Assembly: GCA_005408345.1 (NCBI GenBank)
Contig: SEMN01000537.1
Span: 124,001 to 188,000, forward strand
Length of the DNA stretch: 64,000 nucleotides
Reading direction: 5' to 3'
DNA from: Macquaria australasica
Lineage: Eukaryota; Chordata; Actinopteri; Centrarchiformes; Percichthyidae
The notes under the pieces were generated by a model. It had not been told where the DNA came from, did no database searches, and saw only the letters and a program-made list of their open reading frames with translations. This document shows positions 13,919 to 26,224 of the stretch, piece after piece; position 1 is the first letter of the stretch, and every line of letters starts with the position of its first letter. Position numbers and translations under genes: made by a program.

Positions 13919-14077
13919 ATTGGCCAATTCTGCAAAACCACAGATTACCTTAAATGCTAATGTCATTTTTCATATCTTCAAAAGTCTCTCTTTGTACAAT
14001 ACACTACAACTACACTACTACACTACAGCGCCCAACCACCAACGCGACCTCTACACCTTTAACCTCCGCCTCACTAC

Positions 14078-14330
14078 ATAGAGAGAGATAGATAGATAGA
14101 TACTTTATTTATCCCCCTTGGGGAAATTCAGGTGTCCAGTAGCACACACAATCAAATATAGATTCAAGACAGTACAATTACTTAAAGGCAAAGAGTCACA
14201 TAAATAAATAAATACATGAATAAAATGTTCCAATAAAAAGTACCCCATAGTTCAAGTATTATTGCACAAGTCCACATATAGGAAGAAGTTGACCAATATG
14301 GATGTAATTCCTGGGCAGGACTGTAAATGG
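14078..14330. repeat. retrotransposon-tail-like repeat with GATA microsatellite
   Basis: (GATA)n leads into TACTTTATTTATCCCCCTTG and GGGGAAATTCAGGTGTCCAG, a recurrent fish sequence usually seen as an inverted LINE tail. The family was not assigned. Confidence 0.5.
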
Positions 14331-14409
14331 TGAGAGGACCCTTTAGAGGAGAAAGACAGGGGTGGGCAGAGGGAAGGAGCCGAAAATATTTCTACTGTGT
14401 GTGTCTGTC

Positions 14410-14438
14410 ATGTGTGTGTGTGTGTGTGTGTGTGTGTG
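14410..14438. repeat. (TG)n microsatellite
   Basis: Uninterrupted TG run following TCTGTCA. Confidence 0.9.
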
Positions 14439-15109
14439 ATGACAGACCGACAGACCTTGTCCTTGGCAGACCATCTCTGCTTCTTAAGCCAAGCCCATTC
14501 TGTTGAGGGTGTCCAACACATACACACATTAAGAACTGGAGTGTGTAATGGGGGTGAAAATAACACTAGCCGCTGCCCAGTTGTCATCTGACTTGAGGCA
14601 TTGGGCAGCCGGTGGGTTCAGGGTGACTTTAATGGTTGAAATTCTTAATAAGTAAAATTAATCTGGCTCTTTATTAAGGTCACTCTATAATTGGCGTTGA
14701 ATGTCTGTGGGATTATAAGCACAAATCCTCCTCATGTCTAAACACACACCACCACGATGATCTTGTGCTATAGGATATGATGCAGTCTGATAACAAATCT
14801 ATTGTCTGTTGACTAATGCTATTATATTCCCAGGATACAATCTAGTGTGACAGTGTGATTGCAGTCTATATGAGCATGAGTTTTGTTTTAGTCCCTTGGT
14901 CTTAATGTCATTTCAGAGGCTTTTCCACTCTGCCAAGAATAAAACTCAAGGGGAAACTGCATAGTTGTAATTTAATCCCAAAATGTCAGTACGAGCCTCC
15001 TTCAGTTAAACCCAATAGGCTTTAACTGGCCCAGTGTTTTAGCCTCAAGGAAGAGAAGTGGCCACTTACCAGGCATGGAAGGTCTAACGTAGGTTCCATT
15101 GTTTGTTTT

Positions 15110-15260
15110 AGCTTGACCCATACTAGGGACTAATATTTAGGATATTTCTGCCTTTGCTGCTTTTGGAAGCTCCTCAGCTTTATGGCAGTACACTGCTAAA
15201 TTGCTGGAACCAACATTTCTAGAGGGGCTTTCACCTGAAATCTGATGCAGGCTGGGACTG
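15110..15260. repeat. unclassified repeat family, third copy
   Basis: Shares AGCTTGACCCATACTAGGGA and CCTTTGCTGCTTTTGG with 62580-62640. Confidence 0.4.
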
Positions 15261-16649
15261 GACATCATTTAAAAGTACACAGATCAATGTCACTCCATAA
15301 ATATAGGCTTAAACACATGCAGCTCCCTACCAAAACAATATGTATATATGTATGTTATGTTATATGTTTATGTTACAAACTCTTTGTCACCTGAGTTGCG
15401 GGATTATTTATTTCTGTCATTCAGTACTGTATATCTTTGCTACTTTGACATCAGCGAGATACTTCTGTAGCACAGCGTTAGTTCAAGCAGAGCACTAAAG
15501 CCATGCTTGCATTAGCTAATTGGCATCAGCTGTTTAATTTATGCTCTGCAATCACTGGCTCACTCATCAGCTGTGTGGGTATCAGCTGACCACTAACGTC
15601 CAGTCATATTCGTGTAGCTGTACAGCGCAGCCATTTGTAACCAGACACTTCCATTGTTTGCGATGTCAACACGACAACAGCCGAGGTCAGCGGCAGCAGC
15701 AAGGGGTGGAAGGGCGGCTGCTGCTGCTCTCATGAACGCAAATGGCTGCCGTTGGAGTCGATAATATTTAAACTTTTCGCGGATCGGTGCATGACCATGG
15801 CAACGTACAGAAGCTAGTTTTACTGGTATCTGAGTTCTCTGAATCATACACCTCTTCACTAGCATTGAACACACAGATCAATGAAGAGAAACGGTCTTGG
15901 AGCAACATCAGCTTCAAAGTTTGAATATCCAGTCTTGGACAATAAATAACGTTTATGATATTAGTTAGCAAAACATGGAATATTAATATTAATCATGTCA
16001 TATTGTTAACCATTTCCTCTCTTTTAAGCTATGAATGACTGTTTAGCTACAGTACATGATTAGGATAAACTAAGTGAATATCCGCAGACTGTAGTGTGTG
16101 GTACAGGTTGTTAGTAGGATTTGAGGTAGCCTGCGGTGGTGGGGTTGCACCCTGCTGATTCGGATAATACAACATTGATGTTGCTGGGTGGCAGACTCAG
16201 CGGCAATGCCTTGCTGTGTGAAAGCACCTTTACTCTGCTGATACACTCATGCCAACACTGTTTGCTGCATCTCCCTCCAACACCCCAATCTCTTTATCTT
16301 ATACGCCTTGTGTTTGTTGATGTAACTATGATTGCTAGAAATGGTCAGTTCCTTAATGCGTGAAAAAAAGTGTATCTGACTTAACAGAAACTAAGTACAT
16401 AGCCCCACCAGGCCACCCCAGTATGCATGTGGGATACAAGTTTTCACATTATACCCAAATCTAGTTTGACTTCTACATATATAATGCACATCACCACTCT
16501 TAGAGGCCAGCAGATATACCATCTTTGCATCAGCCATGGAGACTGTTGCAAAGGTCACCCCACTGGAAAAGATTAGGGTAGCATGAAATAATTGTCCAAG
16601 CACCTTAAAAATAATCACATCCCCTGTTGATAATTTGTGCCTGACTAGT

Positions 16650-16980
16650 GATAGAGCCTGAGGATGTTAGTTCATCTGTCTGTCTGTCTAACATCTCAAC
16701 ATCTACTTGCTAGATTGCCATGGACTTTCCTAGTGCCCAGGGGATGATTTCCGATGATTGTAATGACCTCTAACCTTTTGTTTGGCATCACAGTCAAACA
16801 AAAATCTCCCTTCATCAACACTTTGGTCAAATGCATATCAAAATCTAAAGGTAGTTTTGTTCTGCAATTTTTCTGTTCTGAAATTAGATATTCATGGTCC
16901 CCAGAGGATCAATCCCAGTGTCTTTGATGAACACTGAGCTTTCCTCCAGTGCCACCATTTTGCCAGAATTTTGACTTGGG
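16650..16980. repeat. second copy of the GCTAAC-rich repeat, inverted and diverged
   Basis: Blocks ATTGCCATGGACTTTCC, ATATTCATGGTCCCCAGAGG, GTGTCTTTGATGAACACTGA and CCTCCAGTGCCACCATTTTG match the reverse complement of the 3' half of the 20334 copy family, with more divergence. Confidence 0.55.
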
Positions 16981-18104
16981 GACATAAGAATGGGTTTCAG
17001 GTTTCAGACGGATTTCATGCTGTGTTGAAATTGTGAGGACAGAACCTGTGCTCTGTTGAGGACAAAGCATCCATCAATTTGAAAGTCTTGTTTTACAGGC
17101 TGTCATGGAATAACGTGAACTACCGCAAGGCTACTAAAGAAACCAAAGAAACATAGGTCTATTGACTTCAGTCACTTCTAAAGGAGTTTAAAAAATGAAT
17201 TCATAAAAACTATCATACTGGGTTTTTTTGTTTTGTTTCCTATTGTAGGTAATGATGGTCTTTTCTTGCATTTTCACTCTAGACCTACAGTCACACTCTA
17301 CACATTAACCTTGGCAATGTCTCTGTGTGTTTGTGTATTCAAACCCTCAGTTTAACTAAGATTTTGCCTCAGGTATGACTCAAGGCAATTTCTCCTGCTT
17401 TTCGCCTTTGCTTCTACATGGATTTAGTAAGAGATGCTCTGTGTGTGTTAGCTTAGTGAAGGCTCTCTACATGCACCAGTGGTCTTGCATGTCCTTGTGT
17501 CCGAGCAGCGGAGTGTTTTGGATAACAGCATCGTTACCAAACAGGGATATGCAGAGGCAGAGTCGCGCTAAAGGTCAACATCAGCCTCCTGCGTGTGTGT
17601 GTGTGTTGCTCAGCGCCACTCTGCACTGAGGCAGATGTGTTAAGCAGCACATGGCCTGGTGTGTGGTCTGAGGCTTAATTTGGGATTAACACTCAGGATA
17701 TTACAGATCGTCACACTCTACGTTTGACCTTCTGTGTCTAGTCAGCCAGCGATGGATGGATGAGCTTTTATCTTTTCGTAGTTACAGCGGCTCAATCTTG
17801 CTGCTGAGGCCAGAACCTCAGATGAAAAGCGCCCAAACATGTTGTGTCACACTGTCAGCATGAAAGGGAGGATTACACACCAGCATTTCTTTGACTAATT
17901 CACAGACATCAAGGCTCGCCTCAAACCCTGATGAGCTTCAACTTCTTGAGGTTCACAGAAAGATGCGTTAGCTTTGCAACGACAAAAAGCAGAATATTTG
18001 CTTAACATTTTTAACCTAATGTTCTCTGTCACCTTCTCTTAAGATTGAAAAAAACCATGGTGCCAACTTTCCATGAACGCAGCAAAACAAAAAGACACAA
18101 CTGG

Positions 18105-18300
18105 GTTGCATTATGGGAAGTGCGGGATAGTGTTTTTGGAGCACGATCCAAAGTATGCACCTAAATGCCGCCTGTTATGGTTTAATTTTTTTTATTTATT
18201 CATTTATTTTTTTTAAACTTTCCCTTCTTTACTTATTTCTCTGGAACCCTCTAACTTTATGGAAGTGCTAGAAATATGAAAACGCTGAAATCAAACTCTC
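18105..18300. repeat. unclassified repeat family, second copy
   Basis: Shares TGCATTATGGGAAGTGCGGG and CTAACTTTATGGAAGTGCT, in order, with 62545-62720. A T-rich stretch replaces the middle. Confidence 0.4.
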
Positions 18301-19354
18301 AAACAGTTTGATTTGTGTTACATCATTGTTTTCCATGTACTTCCGGGGAAAATGTATCTGATTTCTGTATATAATTAATTTCATGAGTGTTAATGTGGGG
18401 GTACCTTTTGCAGTGCATGTCTCTCTCTCTCACACACCCCTGCTGTTAACCGAGGGCCAACTGCCAGCTGCCCCCGTACTTCTCTGTCCTCATGCATATT
18501 TGATGTGTCTCATTAAAACTTGATTGTGGAAACACTTCAGCATTCTGACATTCCTTCTGATCTACTATTTAGTCTCCCTCAGCACTTCGGAGTAAAAGAG
18601 CCCCCTCAGTCATGTGCGTGCGGCTTGAGAACAGAAACTCAACACAAACATAAGGTTAGAGGAAGACACTCCAACTTATATCTAGAGCGGTGGCGGGTGC
18701 CTGATGGTTCACCGAAACAAATAGTAGTCTGATGCCTCCAAGTGCATTGAGTAAATGACAACATTTGGTATTTGAGAGCAGGGTAAACAGACGATAGGAG
18801 ATGGTTCATTAAACTTTCAGCATGACTGTTAAGTTGTTCTTGTTTGTTTCTTGAGTTTTTGCCATCTTATACAAAAGAAAATTGAGGCAATTGGTTGCAA
18901 ACAACAAAAAGTAAAACAATTCATGCGTAGCACCCAAAAGCCCTGTTCTTTGTGTAAGACACTGTGCTTTTGGGTTCATATTTCCAGGTAGTTAGAGTGG
19001 TGCGCAGCTTACAAGTTACCACACAGACGTGCATGAGTGTAAACACACACACATACACACATAATGAACATCTTGCCAGTCTCACTTGAACCTGTCCCTG
19101 AAAGATGCTCCTTTTTAGCAGACACCGGGCTCCCATCAATCCCGCTGAAGGCCACAGTCACACACACACATGCAAGCACACACACTTCACTGTTTGACCA
19201 TTTCACAGTGTAAATATCAAGACCTGCCTCTTGTTTAGTCAATGTGCATGCTCATAGGTAGGTGTGTGCATTAATATACGTGCACCAACAAGTGTAGGTG
19301 TGTGTGTGTGTTCCTGGATGCTAACGTGTGTTTAACCCTGTATTTGCTCTGCAG

Positions 19355-19465
19355 AGCCCCAGCTGAAGGGCATCGTCACGCGGCTTTACTGCAGACACGG
19401 CTTTTACCTCCAGATGCTGCCGGATGGCACCATGGAAGGCACAAAGGACGAAAGCAGCTCCTTCT
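19355..19465 (+). CDS. fgf11: fgf11-like exon 2 (start of beta-trefoil core)
   Basis: This 111-base exon encodes residues 1-37 of the visible protein plus the first base of codon 38. It begins with the last two bases of a Glu codon (AG), so exon 1 should end in G. It then reads PQLKGIVTRLYCRHGFYLQ, the first beta strands of the FGF trefoil and the FHF family's near-invariant PQLKGIVT start. It continues with MLPDGTMEGTKDESSSF. The acceptor is gctctgcag with a good branch-point candidate, tgctaac, about 34 bases upstream; the donor is a consensus gtaagt. The Tyr-Cys-Arg and Gly-Phe-Tyr residues resemble FGF11 and FGF14, and SSF at the end resembles FGF11. An upstream reading is excluded because the sequence before the acceptor shows no conserved coding. 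Confidence 0.95.
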
Positions 19466-20333
19466 GTAAGTGAACAATCAGACACACACAGATGTTGTCA
19501 GCTAATTTGATGAAGGTGTGTTTTTCATAGCTCTGTCAGTGTATGCACCTCTGGGAGTTTCCCCTGCCTCCATGCCAAGGGACATTTAAAATGGGCCTTC
19601 CTGGTAGAACAATCATATATCTGAACGTCTGGACAGCACAAGAATGCACGATAACACTGCCATGCTTTCTGGTTTGACTCACACTAGCATCAATCAGGTT
19701 GAAAATGTATGCACACTTGGCGAGGTGCACTGGATGAACGCCAGCACATCACGTAATATACACAGCAGGTCCCTGGCACAAACTGAGTTTTTCAAACACA
19801 AGTTTTTAATTGTTTTGCTTACAATCATCCTGACCTTTAAGTTACAAGCCCCGTGTATCTAGTGTAATGTGAGTGTATACAGTATACTGTGGATGTGTGT
19901 GTGCTCTCAATCCTGGCTGAATTTCAAGTATCTAGATGATCTAGATGATGTTCCCAACATCCCCCCTTTTCTCAGGCACTGATGTGAGTAGGGCTCTGGG
20001 ATTCCTATGGATTTGTTTCATATTAAATCACTATGCAGATTATTCAAATTGGAATATAGAGCAAAATGGTGTCTTTTGCTGCCTACTGTAATCTCTCTGT
20101 TCCTGGATAAAAAGTCAAACAGCTGCCTGTTTGTTTCAAAGCGAAAGGTACATTAAAACAATAAAATTAGATGATGGAACCTTCACAAAAAGTGGAACAA
20201 AAAACATGAAAAGATTTATTTTGTTTTATATGCGGAATGCAATAAAGGCGGGTTTAAATACCATGTCGTCACCGCGTCCATGTGCATTGTTTTCAATCCA
20301 GTGTTTAACTGTCTACAGCCATGTTAGCGTCTC

Positions 20334-20770
20334 TGTGAGGCTGTACTTAGGAACAACACTGCTTTGAGCTACATGCCAATGTCAACATGCTAACAAGGTT
20401 ACAGTGACAATGATAACGTGCTGATGTTTAGCAGGTCATGTTTACCATCTTAGTATAGTGTGTTAGCATGCTAATTAGCACTAAACACAAAGTACAGCTG
20501 AGGCAGATGGGAATGTCATTAGTTTTGCAGGTAATTTGATCATAAACCAAAGTATTGATCAAACTGAAATTATCACCTCATGATGGCGCTAGATGAAAAG
20601 TCAAGGGATCACTAAAGCCAGTAGGATGCATTCTCTGGGGTCCATGAATATCTGTACAAAATGGCATGGCAATCCATCAGGTAGTTTGTATAGTCCAGTA
20701 GTCTGGACCAAAGTGGTGGACTGACTGATATTGCCATCCCAATAGCCATGCCGCTAGCACGGCTAAAAAA
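20334..20770. repeat. dispersed fish repeat rich in GCTAAC words
   Basis: Diagnostic blocks in order: CAACATGCTAACAAGG, CTGATGTTTAGCAGG, GTTAGCATGCTAATTAGCAC, AAGTACAGCTGAGGCAGATG, CATGATGGCGCTAGATGAAA, GGTCCATGAATATCTGTACA, CATGGCAATCCATCAGGTAG, GACCAAAGTGGTGGACTGAC, ATGCCGCTAGCACGGC. This is a near-complete copy of a repeat I recognise as widespread in percomorph fish. It has no coding capacity. Confidence 0.75.
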
Positions 20771-22179
20771 ATACAGAACAGCAACGGGGCGTCAAATGCA
20801 GCGGTAAACACATACACCTCACCGTGCGAGGGATCATCACCTGGGTGATTACTGACCAAAAACATCATATCCCATGATCCCCAGAGTCCCTGGACTCCTT
20901 CCAGCCCTCCCAAAGAGATCAATATTGTATTGTAGGATATCCCTGTTGTGGCAACACAGCAGTTTTTTTTTGTCAAAACACCAGTTTGGATAGAAAACAT
21001 GAAGCTAGCACGATTTTGGATTTACAATCTACCCGAGAGGAGGAAAAAAAATCACATGCTGACACTCAGTTGTGGTTCCCTCTGTAAAGTTTGTATTTAA
21101 GCCTTTCATTGAGATGTCAGAATACTTGGGGCCTCAGCAGTGTTACCACGTTTGAATATCCTGGATTTAACCTTGAGGCATTTATTTTGAGGTTTCCCCT
21201 TGGCATTTGTCCCGGAAAGAACATTTAACAGCTTGTTTTATGTAATTGTGACATTGCCAGGATTATGTTTGCTGATTGGAAACTTGCATTTGTGTTTGTT
21301 CATTTAGATTTGGACGAGTAAAACATTTCAACTCTCTAAAAGACACAAGTTTTAAGTAACAGTCTCTCGAGAACAAATTCCAGGAGTGTTGGGAATACTT
21401 GTGAGAGAGTCCTCCAACAGCTGTTTGGTTAAATTAGGCCCACAACACCTCCAGAAAGCTCCACAGTAACTGATTAGACCTGCTCTCACCTCTTCCTGTT
21501 ATGTAACAGCACACCTACACCGAGGCAAACATCGCTGCACTTTGAACTTTAAACGTTCTCCTGTCCAATCAGAAATATTCATCACATAATACCACAGGGC
21601 ACATCCGAAGGCGAACGGTGCTCATTCCCAGATGTGTGTAAAGACTGCAGTTGCATAACTGCCCTCCTGGTGTGTTGGGGTATTTAACGTCAGTCAGTGG
21701 AGGTCACCCCGCAAAGTGTTTGCGTGGGTCTGACTTATGGTTCATTTTATAACAACTATAAATCCATCAATCCCGGGATCTGATTTAATGCTGTCCTGGG
21801 CTCTTTGCGTTCTCAGGGGATAGTGTGGAGGGGTTGACAGCTAAGTCCCGTAAAACTCATAAATTGTGCACGTTTTATCCAAGTCAGATTATTTATTCAT
21901 TCATGCAGGAATTGTTGAGTGATTGACATTATTGTAACTGAGTATCAATCAGCAGTACAATCATCTACCTGGCTGCACAGAATATTGAAAAGGTAGAAAT
22001 AGCTGTGTGAGCATGTACTATAACACAATGACTGTCAGGCTATCTGTAGTCTTCCTGGGAGCAAAGGCTTTTTAGTATAATCCAAACTGGCCTGGAAGCA
22101 GGCAGCTTTCAGTTTCACTCCGTTCCAGTTCCCCCTTAAAATCTTTTCAACAGTATAGAGATCATGTAGTGAACAAACT

Positions 22180-22620
22180 GGATGAACAAAGTGTTTCTTG
22201 ATATTGTCAAGAGCGTCACTGACCACTTTGGCATGGATAGATTAATCTGCCTGGGGATCAGTGGGGCAAAAATGAGCTGCTGGGCCCCTATTAACCCCTT
22301 GTTCATCTCCCTGTTTGTTCAATGTATCCCGGCCCCATTGCTGTGTGCGAATTTGATTAAATACAAATTTATTCAAGAACTTGCACCTCACGGCCCTTCT
22401 TCAAAACAGGGTCTCAAGATAAGGTAATAAAACAGGCCCTCATGGCATGTCAGTTGATATTATGCTTTAGTGGTGGTATTCCCATATAAAGTTATGATTC
22501 ATCAAATTACCATAAACCAATTACTACACAGTGAACTTGGGGCTTTTTGAGCCCCTGCAGGTCTGGGGCACTGGGGCAGAGTCCTGTTTTGCCGTTGGTA
22601 ATCCAGCCATGCACCTTATC
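22180..22620. repeat. unclassified repeat, copy B
   Basis: GGGGCAAAAATGAGCTGCTG at about 22263, GCTTTAGTG at 22463 and TTGGTAATCCAGCC near 22600 are in the same order and similar spacing as 6300-6770. Confidence 0.4.
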
Positions 22621-23399
22621 ATTTCTATCATTTTTCTTAGTTATAATTACATCGTACTCACCAAATTAATTGCTGAGATCTGGAAGCAAGACGACATCGC
22701 TACAACAAAGGGGCCAAAAGCACAAGCAGTCAGCTGATCAGACAGATTGTAAACAAACCAACAGTTTATCCAGATTATCTAAACCGCTTTATTTGGAGGT
22801 AAAGCTGAACGTGAGCGCAGCCAAAATGTCTGTAATAATCTCTCGTTGCACAGGGAAACTGTGTGTGTGCACTACTACAGCATGCACAGTAGCCACTTGT
22901 GCACATTTTCCACAAGTCCGCACATGAGCCCACAATGCATAGCGATGTGACAATACAGCGGAAATGACAGTGGATATCATTAAAATAGAAACAGAAACGA
23001 AACATGGGTCAGCAAGGAGACATTTATAAACACACGTCACTAACCATTACAAAGTAGTTATTTGTCTTATGATGACATGATAGTGACTTTCAAATATGTT
23101 GATTTGGTCCAACATTGCTTTTTTTTACTTTTCCAGTTTAAGATTTTAGCCTCACGCCTTACTGTCCACAGAAATGTCTCTGTCCAGGTAATATGATGTC
23201 ACAAAGTTCTGTCCCATTTGTGACGGGGCTTTCACACTAAAAGTGCAAATTCGACACTGTGCAGAGCAGTGCCATTATTTCCAATGGAGAGCACTTAATA
23301 GTGTCTGAGTGCAGAGGTGCACACAGTGATGTCAAAGTTGAAACAGGGTTCTCTGCACATCTCCAAGCTGCAATATGCAGCTGAGTCAGGAGAAAAACA

Positions 23400-24300
23400 G
23401 AAACTGGAGCACACTGACTGATTTGCAGGCTTTAATTGTGCAAGGAGACTAACGTTTCAACACTACTGTGTCTTCATCAGAGTCAAAATGGACAAAGACA
23501 TGAGGCAAGGCAACATATATAGTCAACTTGGAACAGGTGCACAATTGTCATGAGATAATTAGATATTAGAACAGGATTTCAAATCTATTGGATAATGAAT
23601 CCCAGGGTGGGAGTTGCTATAGTCAATGTCAAATTGCTGCACCCCTTACATTAACAGCACATCAGAGACAAAAGAACACAGACACATCTTAAAGTTACAG
23701 AGATAAAAATGACAGAAAGTACAGGTGCTGCATCCATCAAGTACAACAAATAAGAAGAAACATGACAATTTCAGTTCTTCATTTAGGTCAAAAGGCTCAT
23801 GTGAATCCAATATGCCTCTCTGCAGAGCATGAGTTGATAATGTCTCCACCTCTATAAGAGGGTGAAATTTTTTCTATTCTCCAGAACTTTAATAATGCTG
23901 CAGAACAATGGTTAGCCTGTGCATAATGCCGAGCAATAGCGTAATTCATGTTTTGCATGCAGATATGCGGATCTTTAAAGCTCTTTTAGATTGTCCAACA
24001 TAAACCAGACCACAGGGACATTTCAGCATGCAGATAACATGTGTGTTGCTGCAGTTCATGAAGGATTTTATGATGTATTTTTTACCAGTACGTGGATGTG
24101 TAAAGTACTTGTGTCTGAGGAGTTAGAACAGTGTCAGAGTGAACCAGTCTGTCTCTCAGATTGCGAGAACTTTTAAACATGATCATGGCTATCTGTGGTA
24201 CTGGTCGACTGATCTGCACAAAACATGGTGGTGCATGTCTCTGGAATTGCACGTTCAGTCTAACTCGACTTTGCAAACACAAATATCCTCCAAAGTACTC
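23400..24300 (-). mobile_element. Penelope-like element, 5'-truncated, GIY-YIG module broken
   Basis: On the minus strand, 24190 down to about 23740 encodes a Penelope-type endonuclease module spread over three frames. Visible in order are: SSRNLRDRLVHSDT (the NLRD-LV linker before the endonuclease); a YFTHPRTGKKYIIKSFMNC block; THVICMLKCPCGLVYVGQSK, the GIY-YIG-type core with its CPCGLVYVG motif; ARHYAQANHCSAALLKFWRI with SYRGGDI; and LNEELKLSCF near the end. Shifts separate these blocks, and stops fall in the reading frame, so the copy is dead. No reverse transcriptase is seen upstream (above 24300), consistent with 5' truncation during target-primed reverse transcription. The 3' untranslated part continues to about 23400 and holds a hammerhead-like motif. 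Family assignment is from motif recognition only. Confidence 0.82.
23447..23484 (-). ncRNA. hammerhead-ribozyme-like motif in the Penelope 3' region
   Basis: Read on the minus strand: GACT, CTGATGA, a hairpin (GACAC, loop AGTA, GTGTT), GAAAC, then GTTAGTC. CTGATGA and GAAA are the two conserved core boxes of hammerhead ribozymes. The hairpin is a 5-bp stem II with one G-U pair, preceded by one extra A, and GACT/AGTC can form a short stem I. Penelope-like elements are known to carry minimal hammerheads with very short stem III. Whether this copy cleaves cannot be judged from sequence. Confidence 0.45.
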
Positions 24301-24779
24301 TCCCAGGATTGCCGCCTCTCCTCCCTCTCTTCCTCCATCACCGTTTTTCACCCCCCTTTCCCCCGTGACCCTGACTTCTCCTCACGCTCCTTTACACCTG
24401 TGACCTGCTATGACCCAGTGTAACGACACCAAACCAATGACCTCCAGGGAGCAGGAGTGAGCATGGGCAAACAAGGGGACTGGATACCTCTCTCACTCCC
24501 TCTTGTCACCTCTCTTCCTGGGCTACCTACAGCAGCTGCCTTCACCTCCTGGTTCTCTTGGACAGAAGGGAAAGGTTGGTTGTAGGGACAGAAGTTGGAA
24601 GGAGGTATGTAAGCCCTGAGGGGATGTAGCAGAACAGAAGTGATGAGTGTGGCTTTTGTATGGCCTTGCAATACTTTTATCATTTTTTTTTTTTTACCAA
24701 GTTCCCTCAGGGCTTCCATAACTAGGCGACAGAGGAAGTTATCATGAAGCTGAAAGTGACTGTATATTAAAGCAAAATG

Positions 24780-24985
24780 CGACAATGGGAAGGGAACAGA
24801 GAATAAGAGGATCAGAGAAGAGCGGAGAAAGAGAAAGAGGGCACGGTGGAACACGCCAGAGAAAACTGAGCCAGCGAGACAAGATGGGTTGGCAGAGGAA
24901 GAGAGAGGGATGGGGGAAGAAGATGAGGATGATAGAGAGGGAGAGAGGAGAGAGGGGGAGGGGCGATGGGGAGCAGGAGGAGCAG
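24780..24985 (+). repeat. purine-rich tract
   Basis: GAGAGGGA/GGAAGA-rich sequence without coding character. Both-strand open frames are compositional. Confidence 0.6.
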
Positions 24986-25479
24986 CTGGCACACAGCTGA
25001 TGGCTCCTCAATCACTGTGTCTCCCCCCTCTGGTGGGAGGTCAGAGGAGCTTCCACCCCCTCCTCCCACCCTGGTCCTCTCCTTCTCTGTTCTTGGCTCT
25101 TCCAAGCTGTTATGTAATAAAGCTGGAAGAGAAATGAAGGGAGGAGAGAGGAGTATGGTGAGGAGTACTTTAGAGTTATTATCTATTTAATGGGCAAGAA
25201 GGCACTTTTAAAGAACTATATTGGTGGTTTTAAACATTTTAGCCACATTACTGTGAATCACTTATTCTTTACAGTTTGCCAACTATTTCCCTAAGACCTT
25301 TTGATTTTTTATGCAGTTTCCTGACTTCTAAGCAGCCATAGGTTTCCATTAATTTCAGTCCAGTGTGAAATGCAGCTTGCAAAGACCTAAAAGTAACTTG
25401 AAATATTCAAGTGTCTGCTTTTCTTTTCATCACTTCTATCACATGTGTGGTAATGAATATGGAAAAATTGATTGATTTG

Positions 25480-25960
25480 ACAAAGTCTGCACGTGATTAA
25501 AGCCACTATTTTAATGCAATTTCAAAGTATTCTGATGGCGAAAGTTGTCAGTTACAGTCTGCCAAAGTGTCTGTTTTGATACTACTACCTCTGCAAATTG
25601 TGGCTTTGTTGTGAGCAAGTTTCTGACTTTCACGGTTCGTACAAAGTCTTGACGGTTGGGAATACGCTTGAATTCGAATATACTCCTTGAAAAAAGCTTG
25701 ATTTTCAACGTAATCAGGTGTTTCATCATCAACACAATCACTCATGGAAACCAAAAAAAAAAAATCTTTTAATATTTGAAATGAAACGATCCCGTCATCA
25801 TATTTCTTTGTTGTCGCCTGGCATTTAAAGTAAGAATTTAGATGTGATGATAAAGGCTTCGAGAGTCTGGAAATTTTTGGTTTATATACCTTGAAAATGC
25901 TTGAAAAGTGCTTGAATTTTACTCTTAAAAAGCTGTACGAACTCTGGACTCAGTGGAAAC
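25480..25960. repeat. repeat remnant with CTTGAAAATGCTTGAA words
   Basis: CTTGAAAATGCTTGAAAAGT, GCTTGAATTTTACTC and GTACGAACTCTGG resemble a common fish repeat end. Boundaries are weak. Confidence 0.35.
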
Positions 25961-26224
25961 AACAGCTAGCAAGATTGAGAAAATAGGTTAAAACGTTCCT
26001 TCCATAGTGTGTTACTGTATGCGTCAATGAGCAACTACGGGCCAAAAGCTCACATGTACATGCCAATGTGAGATGTGTGTGATAGTGCTATAATATGGGG
26101 TTAATTAAATAGACATTGTAGAAAACCACAGATATATAGTGACAACAATGAGAAGTGAAATAGGGACAGAACAAGGGTTTGGAGGGTTCTTTCGCTAAAC
26201 AATTAGATTAGAAGATTAAGAAAC

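Larger units (their letters stand above)
1..19354 (+). other. fgf11: intron 1 of the fgf11-like gene (3' part)
   Basis: No coding exon is supported here. Open frames are short, mostly low-complexity, and match nothing I know. I looked for the FHF A-type first exon (short basic N-terminus with RQKR and a SKVRL-like end) and did not find it, so intron 1 extends beyond the window. The content is microsatellites, pyrimidine- or purine-rich tracts and dispersed fish repeats listed separately. Stretches with nothing recognised include about 900-2250, 3000-4750, 8200-9500, 9550-10640 and 11500-12700. Confidence 0.75.

Noticed and set aside
20677..21000. 107-residue minus-strand open frame
   Set aside because: Half lies in a dispersed non-coding repeat (20334-20770) and no domain is recognised.
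24408..24992. 194-residue minus-strand open frame
   Set aside because: Mostly Ser/Pro/Leu from a purine-rich tract on the other strand; not a known protein.
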